64,000 bases of DNA from Mastigamoeba balamuthi (taxonomy: Eukaryota > Evosea > Mastigamoebida > Mastigamoebidae), in assembly GCA_902651635.1 (NCBI GenBank), contig CACRSC010000048.1, positions 260,597 to 324,596 of the forward strand. The letters are read 5' to 3'. Position 1 is the first letter of the stretch, and every line of letters begins with the position of its first letter. Below the pieces are notes generated by a model, which searched no databases, was not told the DNA's origin, and saw only the letters and a list, made by a program, of their open reading frames with translations. The translations under genes were made by a program, and so were the position numbers. Of this stretch, positions 35,375 to 46,767 are shown piece by piece.

Positions 35375-36855
35375 AGAACCCTCACCATCAGGACTCACAC
35401 CTGCCCCAGCGACTCAGGGGTGCGTGGCTTCAGATGATTCTCTCTGCTGACCAAACAACATTGCGTTTTGTGAAACAGGTAGTAGCATTGCCGCCCATGA
35501 CCACGCTGACCACCCCAGGGGCCACGTGGGACAGCGTGGCACATACTTGGGAAGGGAGGGGGTTGTGAGTTTGAGGGCCACTGACAAGAAGCAAGACTGG
35601 GATGACCTGGACAATGATGAGTACAGTTGAGATGCAGCACACACAGCTGCTTGAGTAAAAATTGATTTTCATGAAAAATGATATTCTTTTAAATATTTAT
35701 TACTCCAAGCAATTTAATTAATTAAATTGTTTATTTGTTTTTGATTGTTTAATTGCTTCATTGTTTGCAGTGCATTTATGTGATTAAAGCATATGTTGAG
35801 TGTGTGGCATATGTAGTACATATCAAGGACTTTCTGGTTTTTTTGACATCAGCCTTGACCTGCTTAATGGTAACCTCAGGGGCCTCCAGAGAGTGTTCTT
35901 AATTTTGTCAGTGATGCTAAACTCACCCCACAGCTTCACAAGGCAGACTGTAATGAGATTCTGAGCAGTGTTATGCTGATACTGCATTATATTAAGTTGG
36001 CCAATGCAGCAGTTTTTGGTAAAGGCCAGCAATTTTCCTCTCACTAAGAGATACAATCACAGTGCATAAATCCATTGTTTGAGGTCCTTACTCACTATTT
36101 GCTACTCTTTCTCTCAGAAAACAGAAAAATTAATCCGTTCTTTTCAATTTTTGAATCCCACTTCTGTTTCACTTAGTCGCCAGCAATAATTTAAATAATG
36201 AACAATTGCATTCGTGCAAGCTGTTCATGTTTCATCATGGGATATCCCCTACTTTCAGCACCGAGGCTATTCCAGAACATATCATAGCCCCCCAAAAAAC
36301 TGTGGTTACTTCGTTTTATATTTCCTAATCCAGTTAGTGGTTATGCACTGCAAGAGCAAACCAAACTAAGCAGCTTTGCTGGTTGGAACTTTTAGCCTAT
36401 GGACGCCTGAGAAGAGTCCAGTGATTTTTGATCTCTTCAAATACGCAACACTTTCCATCCACGAGAACCATGAATCTCTGTGCAGCATGATGCTCTTTTC
36501 CAGTAATATGAATCTGGTGCTGTCTGAACAACATGTCAGAAAATGAATGAATATTCAGAGTGAGACTGAACCTGGGGGGTTCTCTCAAGATGAACATCAG
36601 TCGAGTTTATCCACAAAGTGACTCCAGTGATGAGTCCCTTTGGCTTCATTTGACACACAGCAGCTTGACAATCTTCAAATGTTCTGAGATATCTGCCCAA
36701 TGTCTCAGAGATGAGCGTGTCTGATGTATATTGGTATTAATGGACTTGTTGGCAACCTTGTATCACTGCTGCATGGCACGCTTCAGGCGGTTCATGCCCA
36801 GCCTGTGTGGTCATGATAGATGGTAATTTCCACCCATATGTCTTTGCAGCCAAAC
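35375..36855. other. AT-rich island, left part, no gene recognised
   Basis: GC content falls sharply after the SAM-domain gene 3' UTR. Frames are short and broken. A minus-strand piece at 36597-36397 (FMVLVDGKCCVFEEIKNHW) may be transposon debris of unknown family. Confidence 0.5.
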
Positions 36856-37059
36856 GTACCATTTTTCCCAGTTTCATGAAAAAAACGAAGTACGAAAATA
36901 AATGTCGTTTTAAACGACAGCATTATTTAACCAAAATGATCTGAAGAAAAAATCATTGAATTTTATACAATTTTGTTAGAATTGCTATGTTCTCAGTAAT
37001 ATGTGTGCGTAGTGAAATGTATGAGACTGAATTAAGAACATCATTAAACAGTAATACCT

Positions 37060-37990
37060 GAAGAATACATATCAGTATGAGTGCTGAAAGTGTATGAGTG
37101 CACACAGACCAAAAGAGTGCATCTCATAGAAAGAAATGCTGATGTGTAGTTCTGCTGAAATGTGTCTTGTACTGTGAAAATAATGGGGTTCTGTTGTGCT
37201 GTCTGATTGACAAAGACAACAAGTGGCGAGAATGTGTATGTGGTTGTGTTGATGTCCAGTGTGCAGGGACACTGTGCATCTGCTACATCAGCAGATGGAT
37301 CAGTGTCAATGGGTGTGTTGCAGTGCATGTTATGCCCATGTTCTATGTACAACCTGATGGTCTGAAGGGGATCAGCCACATCTGAATTTGCTGACAAGAA
37401 TGGCCTTGAACATACAATTGGTCCGTAAATGGGACATGTTCCTGAAATGTCACACTGAAATTGTATAGCAGGCCTAAAAGCAGAGAACCAAATGTCTGGT
37501 GACTGCATAGGCATTGGCCTGGAACCAGAGGGACCCTAGTAGAGCTCATCGAAAGAGGACTGAGTGAACCTCTATTGATGAATCTGCTGCAACACAGTCA
37601 TACTCTAGCATGTAGGTGGAGCAGAAAGCAACTGTAGTTCAGCAGGGTTCTGACACAGGCCCGAATAGAAACCAACAACAGCACTGCTCAGATGGCAGCA
37701 GTTGTTATGGTTATAGGGCAGGTTAGCTCTTCTGAATGAGGCAGGCAACTGAACTTGAGCAAGAGGAGGCGTAGCCACTGAAAAAGATGACAGAGAGGTG
37801 GTGGACTTGGAGGAAGAAGGGGTGATTATTACAGAGCGACCACCAAAGCCTCTGCTTTTCTTGTTTCTGGGTGTGATGGTGGTGTCTGTAACAGGAACAG
37901 CTGGTATTACTAACTTTGATTTTCTCTTGAACAATCTGATTTTTTGCATTACAAGTCTTACTGTTCCTGACCAGTGTATGGTGTTATGAA
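37060..37990 (-). repeat. left inverted arm of the retroelement fossil
   Basis: Matches 38105-38990 in reverse orientation at clearly recognisable but moderate identity; both arms encode related peptide stretches such as ADVADAQCPCTLDINTT. Confidence 0.8.
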
Positions 37991-38104
37991 ATAACATTCA
38001 TTTCTTATAAAGCATCAACCTGCATTAGGTGCACAGGTAGTTGCTTGAAGACCTCTTCCTCTTTGTGAACCAGCAAAAGGAGCAGTAACAGGAAGAGGAG
38101 ACAT

Positions 38105-38990
38105 GGCAGATCCTGTAGCATGCATGTTCAAGAGAAAAAACATATCAGTTATGCCTGCTGTTCCTGAATCAGCCAACACCATCACATCCAGAAACATGAA
38201 AAGCAGAGGCTTTGGTGGTCACTCTGTAATAATCTCTTCTTCCTTCAAGTTCACACCCTTCCTGTCATCTTTTTCAGTAGCTAGGCCTCCTCTTGCTCAA
38301 GTTCAGTTGCCTGCCTCATGAAGAAGAGCTAACCTGCCCTATAACCACAACAACTGCTACCATCTGAGCAGTGTTGTGTGGGTTTATATTCAGGCCTCTT
38401 TCAGAACCCTGCTGGGCTACAGTTGCTTTCTGCTCCACCTACATGCCAGAGCATGACTGCATTGCAGCAGATTCTTTTAGAGAGATTCACTCAGTTCTCT
38501 TTTGATGAGCTCTACTATGGACCCTCTGATTATAGGCTCATATGCAGTCACCAGACATTTGGTTCTCTTCCTTCAGGTCTGTTGTACAGTTTCATTGTGA
38601 CATTTCAGGTACTTACCTCATTCACGGGCCAGTTGTATGTTCAAGGTTATTCTTGTCTGCAAATTCAGATGTATCTGATCCCCTTCAGGCCATCAAATTG
38701 TACATAAAGAATGAATATAACATTCATTGCAACACACCCATTGGCACTGATCCGTCTGCTGATGTAGCAGATGCACAGTGTCCCTGCACACTGGACATCA
38801 ACACAACACACACAGATTCTTACTACTTGTTATCTTAACCAATCAGACAACACAACAGAACCCCTTTTCTTTCACAGTACCAAACACATTTCAACAAAAC
38901 TACACTTCAGCATTTCTTCCTCTTAAGGTGCACACATTTGGCTTGTATGCACTCATACACTTTCAGTACTCATGCTGGTATGTATACTTC
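38105..38990 (+). repeat. right inverted arm of the retroelement fossil
   Basis: Reverse complement partner of 37060-37990, separated from it by about 110 bp. Confidence 0.8.
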
Positions 38991-39619
38991 AGGTATACCA
39001 TTCACTATTACCCGCTTCTCCACCATATATGGTGGTGAAGCATTCCATCACCATGACGCTACATGCAGACCCATATGCCATGCACACTGAAGGCATGCGA
39101 GGTCCTCAGGAAGCTCATCATAAAGAGCATGCAGCAGGGCCTGTTCTGCAAGAACACCAATAATAAAGCTGTGTTTGTGTTCCCTGCGTTCTTGGTGCTG
39201 AAACAAGGGAGAAAGTGGAGACTGGTATGCAACTATCATTTCCTTAACAAGAATAAGTCTTTGCTGAGCCATAGCATTTTTCCAGTTTCATTGAAATAAC
39301 TTTGTATGAAAAAGTAAGAAAAAACAGCTTTGTGAAACTGGAAAAATCAAGAAAGACAGAAAAAAACGACTTTTAAAGAGCACACAAGGGAGACAAGATG
39401 AACAATTTTGTTTATTTCACACTTTTGTGAGAATTGCTATGTTTCCAGTGATTTGTGTTTGTGGTAGGTTTATGAGACTGAATTCAGAACATTATTCAAA
39501 CAGTATCATGATGTGAGAAAAGGGCATGCATGTTGTAGGGCCTGGAAGGGTGTGTCCAGGAGTGGGAATATGGGTTTCAGTGCCTCGTTCCACTTTTTGT
39601 TCATTGCATTGGCCGTGTA

Positions 39620-40434
39620 CAGTAGAAATCACTAACAACTGTCCCCTGTTATCTTTTGATCAAATAATTCCTGGAATGTGTCATTTGGAATTGTCAACAT
39701 TCGATTCAGAATCTGATCATGAAGTATGCTCATCAACAAGCTTGCATAGATTTTGCACAGGAAAATCTGCTGCAAGATTGGAGAGATGTATGATTTAGTG
39801 ATGAGACAACATTTTGGCTGGGTGGATCAAAGGAAAAGCACTGACAAGTATCTGGTCATCGATTTCTTATCAGGAAGGTGAAGTACCCCCAGAAGGTACA
39901 GGTTTGGGGGTGCTTTTCTTCACATGGATTCGGAAAGCTGCATTTTTTACAGGGAACCTGAATTCCGAAAAGATGTGTGATATCTATTAAAAAGCACTTC
40001 TGCCATCCATCAGACATGCATATGAAGAGGATCATGTTGAGTGGCTCCTTTCAGAGGACAATGATAGTAAGCATAGAAGTAAATTGTGCTGCCAATGGAA
40101 GGATGACCATAATGTGCATACTCTGCCCTGGCCAGCATGCAGCCCTGATTGTAATGGTATTGAAAATGTTTGAGCCATTCTGAAGGCCAGGGTTAGTGAG
40201 TCAAACCCTCGTTCTCTTACTGCCTTGGTTCACTGTATTAGAAATGAGTGGAGATAACTCTCAGTGGAGTTTGCCCAAAAGTTGGTCAACTCAATGCCCT
40301 CTCGTTTACAGGCAGTTATTGAGGCAAAAGGAGATTATACAATATACTAAGATCAGTTTTTCTGGGTACGAATATAGTAATAGGTGAAATGTATGGTAGA
40401 ATTAATAGGGGACAGTTGGTAGTGATTTCTACTG
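39620..40434 (+). mobile_element. Tc1/mariner relic 1 (TIRs, TA target site, transposase catalytic part)
   Basis: 815-bp element flanked by TA on both sides. Ends carry 28-bp inverted repeats starting CAGTAGAAATCACTA with one mismatch. The plus strand encodes the C-terminal two thirds of a Tc1-type transposase: FSDETTFWL, VWGCFSSHG, EDNDSKHRSK, SPDCNGIENV and the family ending SMPSRLQAVIEAKGDY. Several internal stops are present and the N-terminal DNA-binding helix-turn-helix is missing, so this is an internally deleted, inactive copy. Confidence 0.9.
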
Positions 40435-40621
40435 TATAAGATGAGCATGTTTATAAGAATGTAGTTGTTTGTAGTATTGGGTCGGGTTCTGTTCTGCTGG
40501 ATGTGGTCTTTGTTGGTCTTTGGGGAGTTGGGCTCTTTTCTGGGGTCAGCTTGTTGGGTGATGTGGTTGGTCATTTATTGGAAGGAATCCCTAACACTGG
40601 TTCTCTTATTTGGCACGATAA

Positions 40622-41167
40622 TTAGCACACTCGGACGAGTATACTCGTCGGCCCTAGTTGCTTGGCCGCAGTCGCCTCCTCCTTGGGCTGCTCCTCCACA
40701 GCCGCAGCACCAACAGCGACAGCAGCCACGGCAGCGACGGGGTGCTCCTGGGTTGTCTGCGCCTCAGCGTGCGCTGGCGCAGCCTCCGCCGGCGTCGAAG
40801 CGGCCTCCGCCTGGGCAGGGGATTGATCGTGGGCGGCAGCCTCCGACTTGGCGTCCGTACCTGCGGTCCCGAGCGGCGCCACGGACATCGGGGCGGCGAC
40901 CTGCGTCGGCACCGGCGAGGCCTCCGACGCCAGCGCAGGCGCGGCCATGGGCGAAGTCGAGCCGCCCGCAGCCGGAGCAGGGGACGTGGAACTTGCCTGC
41001 TGGGGCTGCTGCGCAGGTGCCTGTGCCGGCGCCTGTGCCTGCGGCGGTTGTTGGGCGTGCTGCACCGGCTGGGCCGCCGCCTGGGCCTGGGCGTGCTGGG
41101 CCGACGGGCGTGTGACAACGGCGAGCAACAGCATCGACGACAGGTCGCCAGCGTACAGCGACGCCAT
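40622..41167 (-). CDS. hypothetical Ala/Pro/Gln-rich protein, 3' end possibly truncated by island insertion
   Basis: Starts MASLYAGDLSSMLLLAVV at 41167 and continues as low-complexity Ala, Pro, Gln and Ser (about 181 residues) to a stop at 40622. GC-rich coding-like sequence ends abruptly at about 40650 where the AT-rich island begins, and the last residues (ILVRVC) come from junction sequence, so the original C-terminus may be lost. It lies only 73 bp beyond the stop of the thiamin fusion gene on the same strand. No domain; its hydrophobic start is too short to be sure of a signal. Confidence 0.45.
   Translation of the reverse strand: MASLYAGDLSSMLLLAVVTRPSAQHAQAQAAAQPVQHAQQPPQAQAPAQAPAQQPQQASSTSPAPAAGGSTSPMAAPALASEASPVPTQVAAPMSVAPLGTAGTDAKSEAAAHDQSPAQAEAASTPAEAAPAHAEAQTTQEHPVAAVAAVAVGAAAVEEQPKEEATAAKQLGPTSILVRVC
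40633..40648. repeat. 16-bp perfect palindrome at island boundary
   Basis: GACGAGTATACTCGTC, exactly where GC-rich gene sequence meets the AT-rich island. Confidence 0.85.
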
Positions 41168-41240
41168 GCTGTGTCGAGGCAGGAGGCGTAAGAGATGCGA
41201 AGAGCTGAGGGAGCACTGGGAGGAAGGGGGGCCGGGTGTC

Positions 41241-44200
41241 TTACTCGAGGGTCGCGTCCGCCTTGAGGAAGTCAGGAAGGCGGTCCTGGCGGCTAAGCGG
41301 CACGATGTAGAGCTCCTCGAGGGCGGGGTTCTCCTTGGGGGGCTTCACGTAGCCGGCGCTGCATGGCGACAGTGAGCACTGCGCCCAACGGCCAGGGGGG
41401 AGAGTGGGGTGCGTGGTGGGGAAGTGGCCGGGCGCACCGTTGACGCTGGGTGAAGTAGTTGTAGAGCGACGAGAACTGCGCTGAGTCGCTCGGGTCGCGC
41501 GGGTCGAGTCGGAAGACAGTGCGCTTGCGGGTGCTGCTCGTGTTGAGCATGTGTAGGTACTGGAACAGCTTGGCGATCTCGAGCCTGCCGCTGACCTCGA
41601 GCGTCGCCGGCAGGATCTTGTGCGTCGTCGTCTGCCCCGACACGAAGAACCCGTTGACGTCGAACGGCATGAAGTTCTTCCCCGTCTTCTCGATGCGGCC
41701 CGACCACACGGGCGTCCCCTGCGGCGCGCGCGAGCCGGCGGGCTCATCGCTCGACTTGGGCCTCTTCCTCAGGAGCGTGTCGATCGGCTGCGTCGCGAAG
41801 CTCTCGGGCGTGATCTCGCCCGACAGCAGCTGCTCGCGCAGAGCCTTGTTGGGCTTGTCCTGAAATAGAAGGAAGAATCGGCGGCTCAGCGAATTTGCGT
41901 GGTTTTGTTTCCCGCCGTTACGGCGAAGTCAAGACGGAAATGACGTGTGAGGGGGAGCCGGAAAAAATGACGCACGCGGAGAGCGAAGATCAAGGTGCGC
42001 GCGCGCGGTCCGTATTGCTTCAGGACGCCCTTGAACTTCTCGTGCAGGGTGGCTTCGATCATGACCGCCACCTCGGCGCTGCGCGGGGTGTCGCCGAGCG
42101 CCGACGCCATGCTGGCCGTCGTCGTGCGCCGCGCCTCCTCGTACGACCCCCTCGACGGCGCCGAGTCCCTCTTGGACCTCCCGGGCCTCTGCGGCGTCGA
42201 CCCTTCGTCCCTCTTCGCGGCCTTGCCGATCTTGTACATAGAGCCCTCGGCAATCGCCTGCGAGATGTAGTCCTTGGCCTTGCGCACCGCGTCGTTCATG
42301 GCCAGGCCCTGCGCGAGAAAGGCCGCCACCGCCGACGACAGGGTGCAGCCCTTTCCGTGGGTGTTGGGGGTGTTCACGCGCTGCGAGGTCAGCTCCAGCG
42401 TCTCGTCCGTCTCAGCGTTGTAGAAGACGTCCACGACGCTGGCGTCACTCAGGTGGCCGGCCTTGAGAAGCACGGAGACCTTCCCGCCCATCGACAGCTC
42501 CTTGGCGAAGGCCGGGAGCTCCTCCTGGCGGGTGATCTGCTTGCCCAGGAGGATCTCGGCCTCGGGGATGTTGGGGGTGATGAGCCTGGCCCGCGGGATG
42601 AGGACCTCCTTCAGGGCGGCCACAGCGTCGTCCTCGAGCAGCTTGCCCCCGCACGTGGCCACCATCACGGGGTCCAGCACGACGTTGCGGATGTCGTATT
42701 CGTCTAGCACCTGCCGCACAGCCCGGACCAGCTCCGACGAGTGCAGCATGCCGATCTTCACCGCGTCCGCCCCAATGTCGTTGAGGACCGAGCGGACCTG
42801 CCCCTGCACGAACTCGGGCGGGATCGGGTGCACGCCGAAGACGTCGACGGTGTTCTCGTCGACGACGGTGGTGATGGCAGAGGTGCCGAAGCAACCGAGA
42901 GCAGAGAACGTCTTGAGGTCGGCCTGAATGCCCGCTCCGCCGCTCGGGTCGCTGCCGGCGATCGTCAGCGCCCTTTTGTACGTCCTGAGGCTCCTGGCCG
43001 CGTCCACGACGCCGCGGAGGTGCCTGGCAGCCTGCTGGGGGTCAGGCGCAGAGCAGATCGCCGACACGACGGCAACCCCGTTGGCGCCAGCCCTCATCAC
43101 GCTCGCCGCATTGTCCGCGTTGATGCCCCCGATCGCCACCGCTGGGTGCCTCGTAAACGACGTGATCTCGCGGATGCCCTCGAGGCCCAGGGGCTTGTTC
43201 GTGAGCACCTTCGTCTGCGTGGGGAACGTAGAGATGCCGATGTAGTCGACATCGAGGGCGTCGGCCTCGCGGGCCTGCTCCACGGTGGTGACGGTCAGTC
43301 CGATGATCTTGTCGGGGCCGAGGAGGCTGCGGGCGAGGGCGTAGGGCATGTCGCTCTGTCCGATGTGCACGCCGTCGGCGTCTGAGGCCAGCGCCACGTC
43401 CACGCGGTCGTTGATGACCAGGGGCACCCCGAGGGGCGACAGCCTGCGCCTCAGGCGCACCGCCAGCTCCACGAAGTCGCTGGTGTCGCAGTCCTTCTCG
43501 CGCAGCTGCACCATCGTAGCTCCGCCCTTCACCGCCTCCATCACCACGTCCTCCAGGTCCCGCCCATTGCACAGCGGCCTATCTGTCACGAGGTACACGC
43601 TCAGGTCAAGCGCGTGCTTCCGGCCCTCCTGTTGCCTCTGCGGCAGCGGCCGCTCCACGCGTTCCGCCTGCTGCTGGGGCACATCGCTTGTGCGAGCGAA
43701 AAAAAGGGCGAGAACAAAGATAAGAGGGCGTGTCATTACACAAGGGAGATGGTGCAGGGGAGCACACCCGACTGTGAGAGAGCCGAGGCGGGCGAGGGAG
43801 TCGAGCATGGACGGGGTGATGGTGTAGAGGCCGTCGAGGAAGTTGAGCTGCAACGACGCCGGGCCCGGAGAGCGGAGGGCGGCGAGCTCGCCGACGACGC
43901 CCATAAGGGCCATGGCGTGGGTGGCGGCGTCGAGGGTGCAGGGGTTGACGGCAGCAAAGGCGGCGACAATGGCTGAGGCGGTGCAGCCCATGGCCGTCAC
44001 GCGCGTCATCATCGCCGACCCGTTGCGGACCGTCCGCACGACTCGGCCGTCGGTCACCACGTCCGTCTCCCCACTCACCACCACCACCGTCCCGTGCGCC
44101 GCCGCCAGCCGCGCTGCGACCCGCACCACCCGGGCCAGCGCCTCCTCCGCGCTCTCCCCCGGCGCAGGGCCCGCCGCGCTGTCGACGCCCCGCGTGGCCG

Positions 44201-44609
44201 CCCCGGTCTCGCCCACCAGGCTCAGGATCTCCGACGCGTTGCCCCGGACCACCGTCGGCCGGCACTCGCGCAGCACACGACCAGCGGCTGCCGTCCGGTA
44301 CGCCGTCGCCCCGGCACCCACAGGGTCCAGCACCACCGGCGTCCCTCGCTCCCGCGCCGCGGTCCCCGCTGCCAGCATCGACTCGATCCACGGAGGGCTC
44401 AGCGTCCCCATGTTCAGCACCAGCGCCGACGCCGCCCGCGCCATCTCCGCCGCCTCCTCCACCGCGTGCGCCATCACCGGCGACGCCCCCACTGCCAGCA
44501 GCGCGTTGGCCGTGCTGCTCATCGCCACTAAGTTGGTGATGTTGTGCACCAGCGGCCGCGAGGCCCGCACGCGCTCCAGGTCCGACCCAGCCGTCCGATT
44601 GCTGATCAT
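41241..44609 (-). CDS. thiamin trifunctional enzyme (ThiM-ThiE-ThiD) fused to TFIIS-central and SPOC domains
   Basis: Exons 44609-43768, 43686-41976, 41859-41438, 41358-41241; 1030 residues. Order: hydroxyethylthiazole kinase (PLVHNITNLVAM, PVVLDPVGAGAT, AMGCTASAIVAAF; ~1-280), thiamin-phosphate synthase (VYLVTDR, MVQLREKD, GVHIGQSDMP, AIGGI; ~305-510), HMP/HMP-P kinase (TIAGSDPSGGAGIQADLKTF, DPVMVATCGGKLL, NTHGKGCTLSSAVAAFLA; ~515-785), a basic linker, then a TFS2M domain (IEATLHEKFKGVL, RTLIFALR|DKPNKALREQLLSGEITPE) and a SPOC domain (WSGRIEKTGKNF, SSLYNYFTQRQRAGYV, LEELYIVPLS). ThiE, ThiD and most of TFS2M lie in one uninterrupted exon. The first three make thiamin phosphate from salvaged thiazole and pyrimidine; TFS2M and SPOC belong to RNA polymerase II elongation proteins of the PHF3/DIDO type. 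The first intron (81 nt) is in frame and could be retained. Confidence 0.9.
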
Positions 44610-45545
44610 CTCCCTCTCGAACTTCTCCCTCTCTGGCTCTGTCTCTGTGCTCGGCCCTCGCGCTCCCTGTGCGATGCCGCAGGACAACACAACAGACCAG
44701 CAGACGACAAGACAACAAGTGCAACGGCGGTTCTTTCTGCAGCTGCGCTCACAGAAAAGCGCTTACTTTCAACTTCACACAGAATATCGTGTGGGTGTAT
44801 CTGCTGATACACTGATGGTACACAGCTGCGCTTCTGCGTCCATGGAATTGCACACACTGGAGCGGAGATCTCTGTTGAAATACCAAGGGTTTGTAGTGCT
44901 GGCTGGCCTCAGATCGGCCAAACAGTACTATGCAAAAGTCAGTTAAATGCGAGATGTTGAGTGATTTGAGTGTTTGGTGTTACAGAGTATCTGTAGAGTT
45001 TGTTTTGCTGCAAGCTTGTGAACACTTTTGCACTACTTCCTGCTGCTGTGTGCTTTGCTTTCTGTGTCCCTACCCAATCAGGAATTGGCTGAAGGTTTAC
45101 AAATGTAAATTGGTCCAACTGTGTGCAGTCTAACTTAGAAATGCTAACTAAGAAGATATTAATATCATGATATTCAACATTTGGTCATCACTGCGACTTT
45201 TGTGCATAGAGCAACAAAATTTAAAATCGATGTTTTTTCAGTGCTACTTTAGCACTTCATTGCTAATTTTGCACTAAATCTAACACTAAGTGGCACTACA
45301 TCGATAATAGTGATTTTAGCACAATATGCGACCCAAATTCAGTGATATTGCTATCACTATGCATCACTTCAATCGATACTAGTGCAAATATTTGTGCTAG
45401 TTGCGATTGCACTAATTTAGTGATGCATTTCCATAGAATTCATCACATGTAGTACTATTTCAGCACATTTGGCGCAATTTTGTGATTATTCATTGCTAAG
45501 CTCAGTCATTTTTTCTATGTATAACATCTGTTTCAGCTTTTTCAT
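44610..45545. other. upstream region of the thiamin fusion gene, into AT-rich island
   Basis: No gene seen. The first ~150 bp are GC-rich 5' UTR/promoter; beyond ~44760 the sequence is AT-rich. I looked for a TPP riboswitch and found no convincing CTGAGA..GATCTGGAT core. Confidence 0.4.
45230..45510. repeat. dense TAGTG/CACTA inverted-motif tract
   Basis: Short motifs TAGTGAT, ATCACTA, GTGCTA and TAGCAC recur in both orientations about every 15-25 bp, giving many small palindromes (for example GCAAATATTTGTGC). Could be a MITE or nested terminal repeats. Confidence 0.5.
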
Positions 45546-45579
45546 TAAGGTGGTCTGGGAAACCAGGCCTTCCTGGGAA

Positions 45580-46260
45580 TAGGGTACAGAAGGCTCTCAG
45601 AGAGATACCAGGCATCTAGATTCGTGATGATTGTGATGGCTGACCTCAGCAGGTCATTGCTCATCACCTTCTTCCCCTTGAACTTCTTGCCCACGATGTT
45701 GAATAGGGACATGAAGCCCAGGTAGTGCTCTACCCTGCTTCTTCAGCACCTGTGAACATGGTTCCACTGGCGTTTGAACCTGGTGTATGTACTTGAGTGC
45801 AGTTCTTCTCTGCCTTCCATTAACAGAGTCATACAGAGAGGCATGCTTGAAGGGGGTCAGCAGCTCACTGCTTGGGACACTGACATAGGTATTGTCAGCC
45901 AGCAGTCGTGTCTCTTGCAGTTTCATGTGTGAAGCTAAGCCCTGCCAGATCTTCAGATCATGGCAAACCCCTTGAACAACCCTTGAACGTCCATGGGGAT
46001 GCCCTGGTTGTTGACCACCACCTGGATCTTCACCACGTGCCCCTTGTACTTGCCATTGTAGAACTTGTTCTGCTTCTTGCTGGGCCGTGAGATGCCAATG
46101 GCCTTAACACCCACAGTTCCGTGGATTGTACGAGACTGGGTGAAGGAAGCCTGTTGGCCTCAGAAGTCCAGGCATTCCAGACACTCTGCACATTTTTTGA
46201 AAATTGATAATCAGGTTGTTGCATTTCTACTAATTTGCAAACGGGTGCATGCATGCCCTA
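45580..46260 (-). mobile_element. PIF/Harbinger-like DDE transposase relic
   Basis: Minus-strand pieces read HGTVGVKAIGISRPS, YNGKYKGHVVKIQVVVNNQG, LTPFKHASLYDSVNGRQRR and SRVEHYLGFMSLFNI. This order (VDGT-like start, YNGK.KGH..K.QVV, LTP.K, R..VEH..G..K) is that of DDE_Tnp_4-type Harbinger transposases. Frames are interrupted by several stops and shifts and terminal repeats were not identified, so it is an inactive fragment. Minus-strand sequence at 46317-46711 may be its N-terminal part. Confidence 0.6.
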
Positions 46261-46316
46261 ACATTATAAATTGAATTAAATACTGAATTATACTGATTTC
46301 GTTTAGAAGAATACTA

Positions 46317-46711
46317 TTATGATGTTAATGAAGTGGGCCTTACCTCCATCTCGTTGACATGCTCTGCCAGGTAGAGCCAGCATCGAGCCATCATGTGCCG
46401 AAAGTTGCTTGGATCAGAAGCCTCCAGGGACGTCTCAGAGGCAAGCACTCCATAGCGTTTGAAGTATAGCAGCAGGTCCAGCAGGTTCTTCAGCTTCTTG
46501 AAGAGGTGTCTGGCCCTCCGTAGCACTGAAATACCCGTTCCAGGAATTGGACGTGGTACCCCCAGCGTGCTTTGGCAATGGACTTGTGCAGCTTATGCAG
46601 GAGACACTGCTGCCTGGCATTGATGAGGTTGTCCTGGGAGTTGACCATGTTGGTTGGCTGGGTTTTTTTTGGCAAGTATAGCAATTGTAGCGATGTTAAG
46701 GAGTTAATCAA
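46317..46711 (-). other. coding-like fragment beside the Harbinger-like relic
   Basis: Reads in pieces such as LHKLHKSIAKARWGY and FRHMMARCWLYLAEHVNEME. No family recognised; may belong to the neighbouring transposon. Confidence 0.3.
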
Positions 46712-46767
46712 TCTCTCTTTTTTGACTCTGTCTCTCTCAGAATTTGTAACTCTATGTTATCTTTCTA

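Larger units (their letters stand above)
36856..39515. mobile_element. retroelement fossil with inverted internal arms and terminal direct repeats
   Basis: Approximately 200-bp direct repeats at about 36856-37055 and 39290-39515 (both carry GAATTGCTATGTT and TATGAGACTGAATT) flank two inverted arms. A reverse-transcriptase finger/palm fragment lies at 39063-39299 (KWRLVCNYHFLN, compare KWR...VDYR.LN of Gypsy-type and DIRS-type enzymes). The arms carry related protein pieces of unknown identity. It is broken in many places and looks old. Family is uncertain between LTR-type and DIRS-type. Confidence 0.6.

Noticed and set aside
42040-42130. Independent start for a separate TFS2M-SPOC gene at the Met near 42110
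   Set aside because: It lies inside the first helix of the TFS2M domain, and there is no stop codon or spacer between ThiD and TFS2M.
44610-44950. Possible TPP riboswitch upstream of the thiamin fusion gene
   Set aside because: A CTGAGG-like word is present near 44890 on the minus strand, but the second half of the aptamer (GATCTGGAT-type) and pairing stems are not visible.
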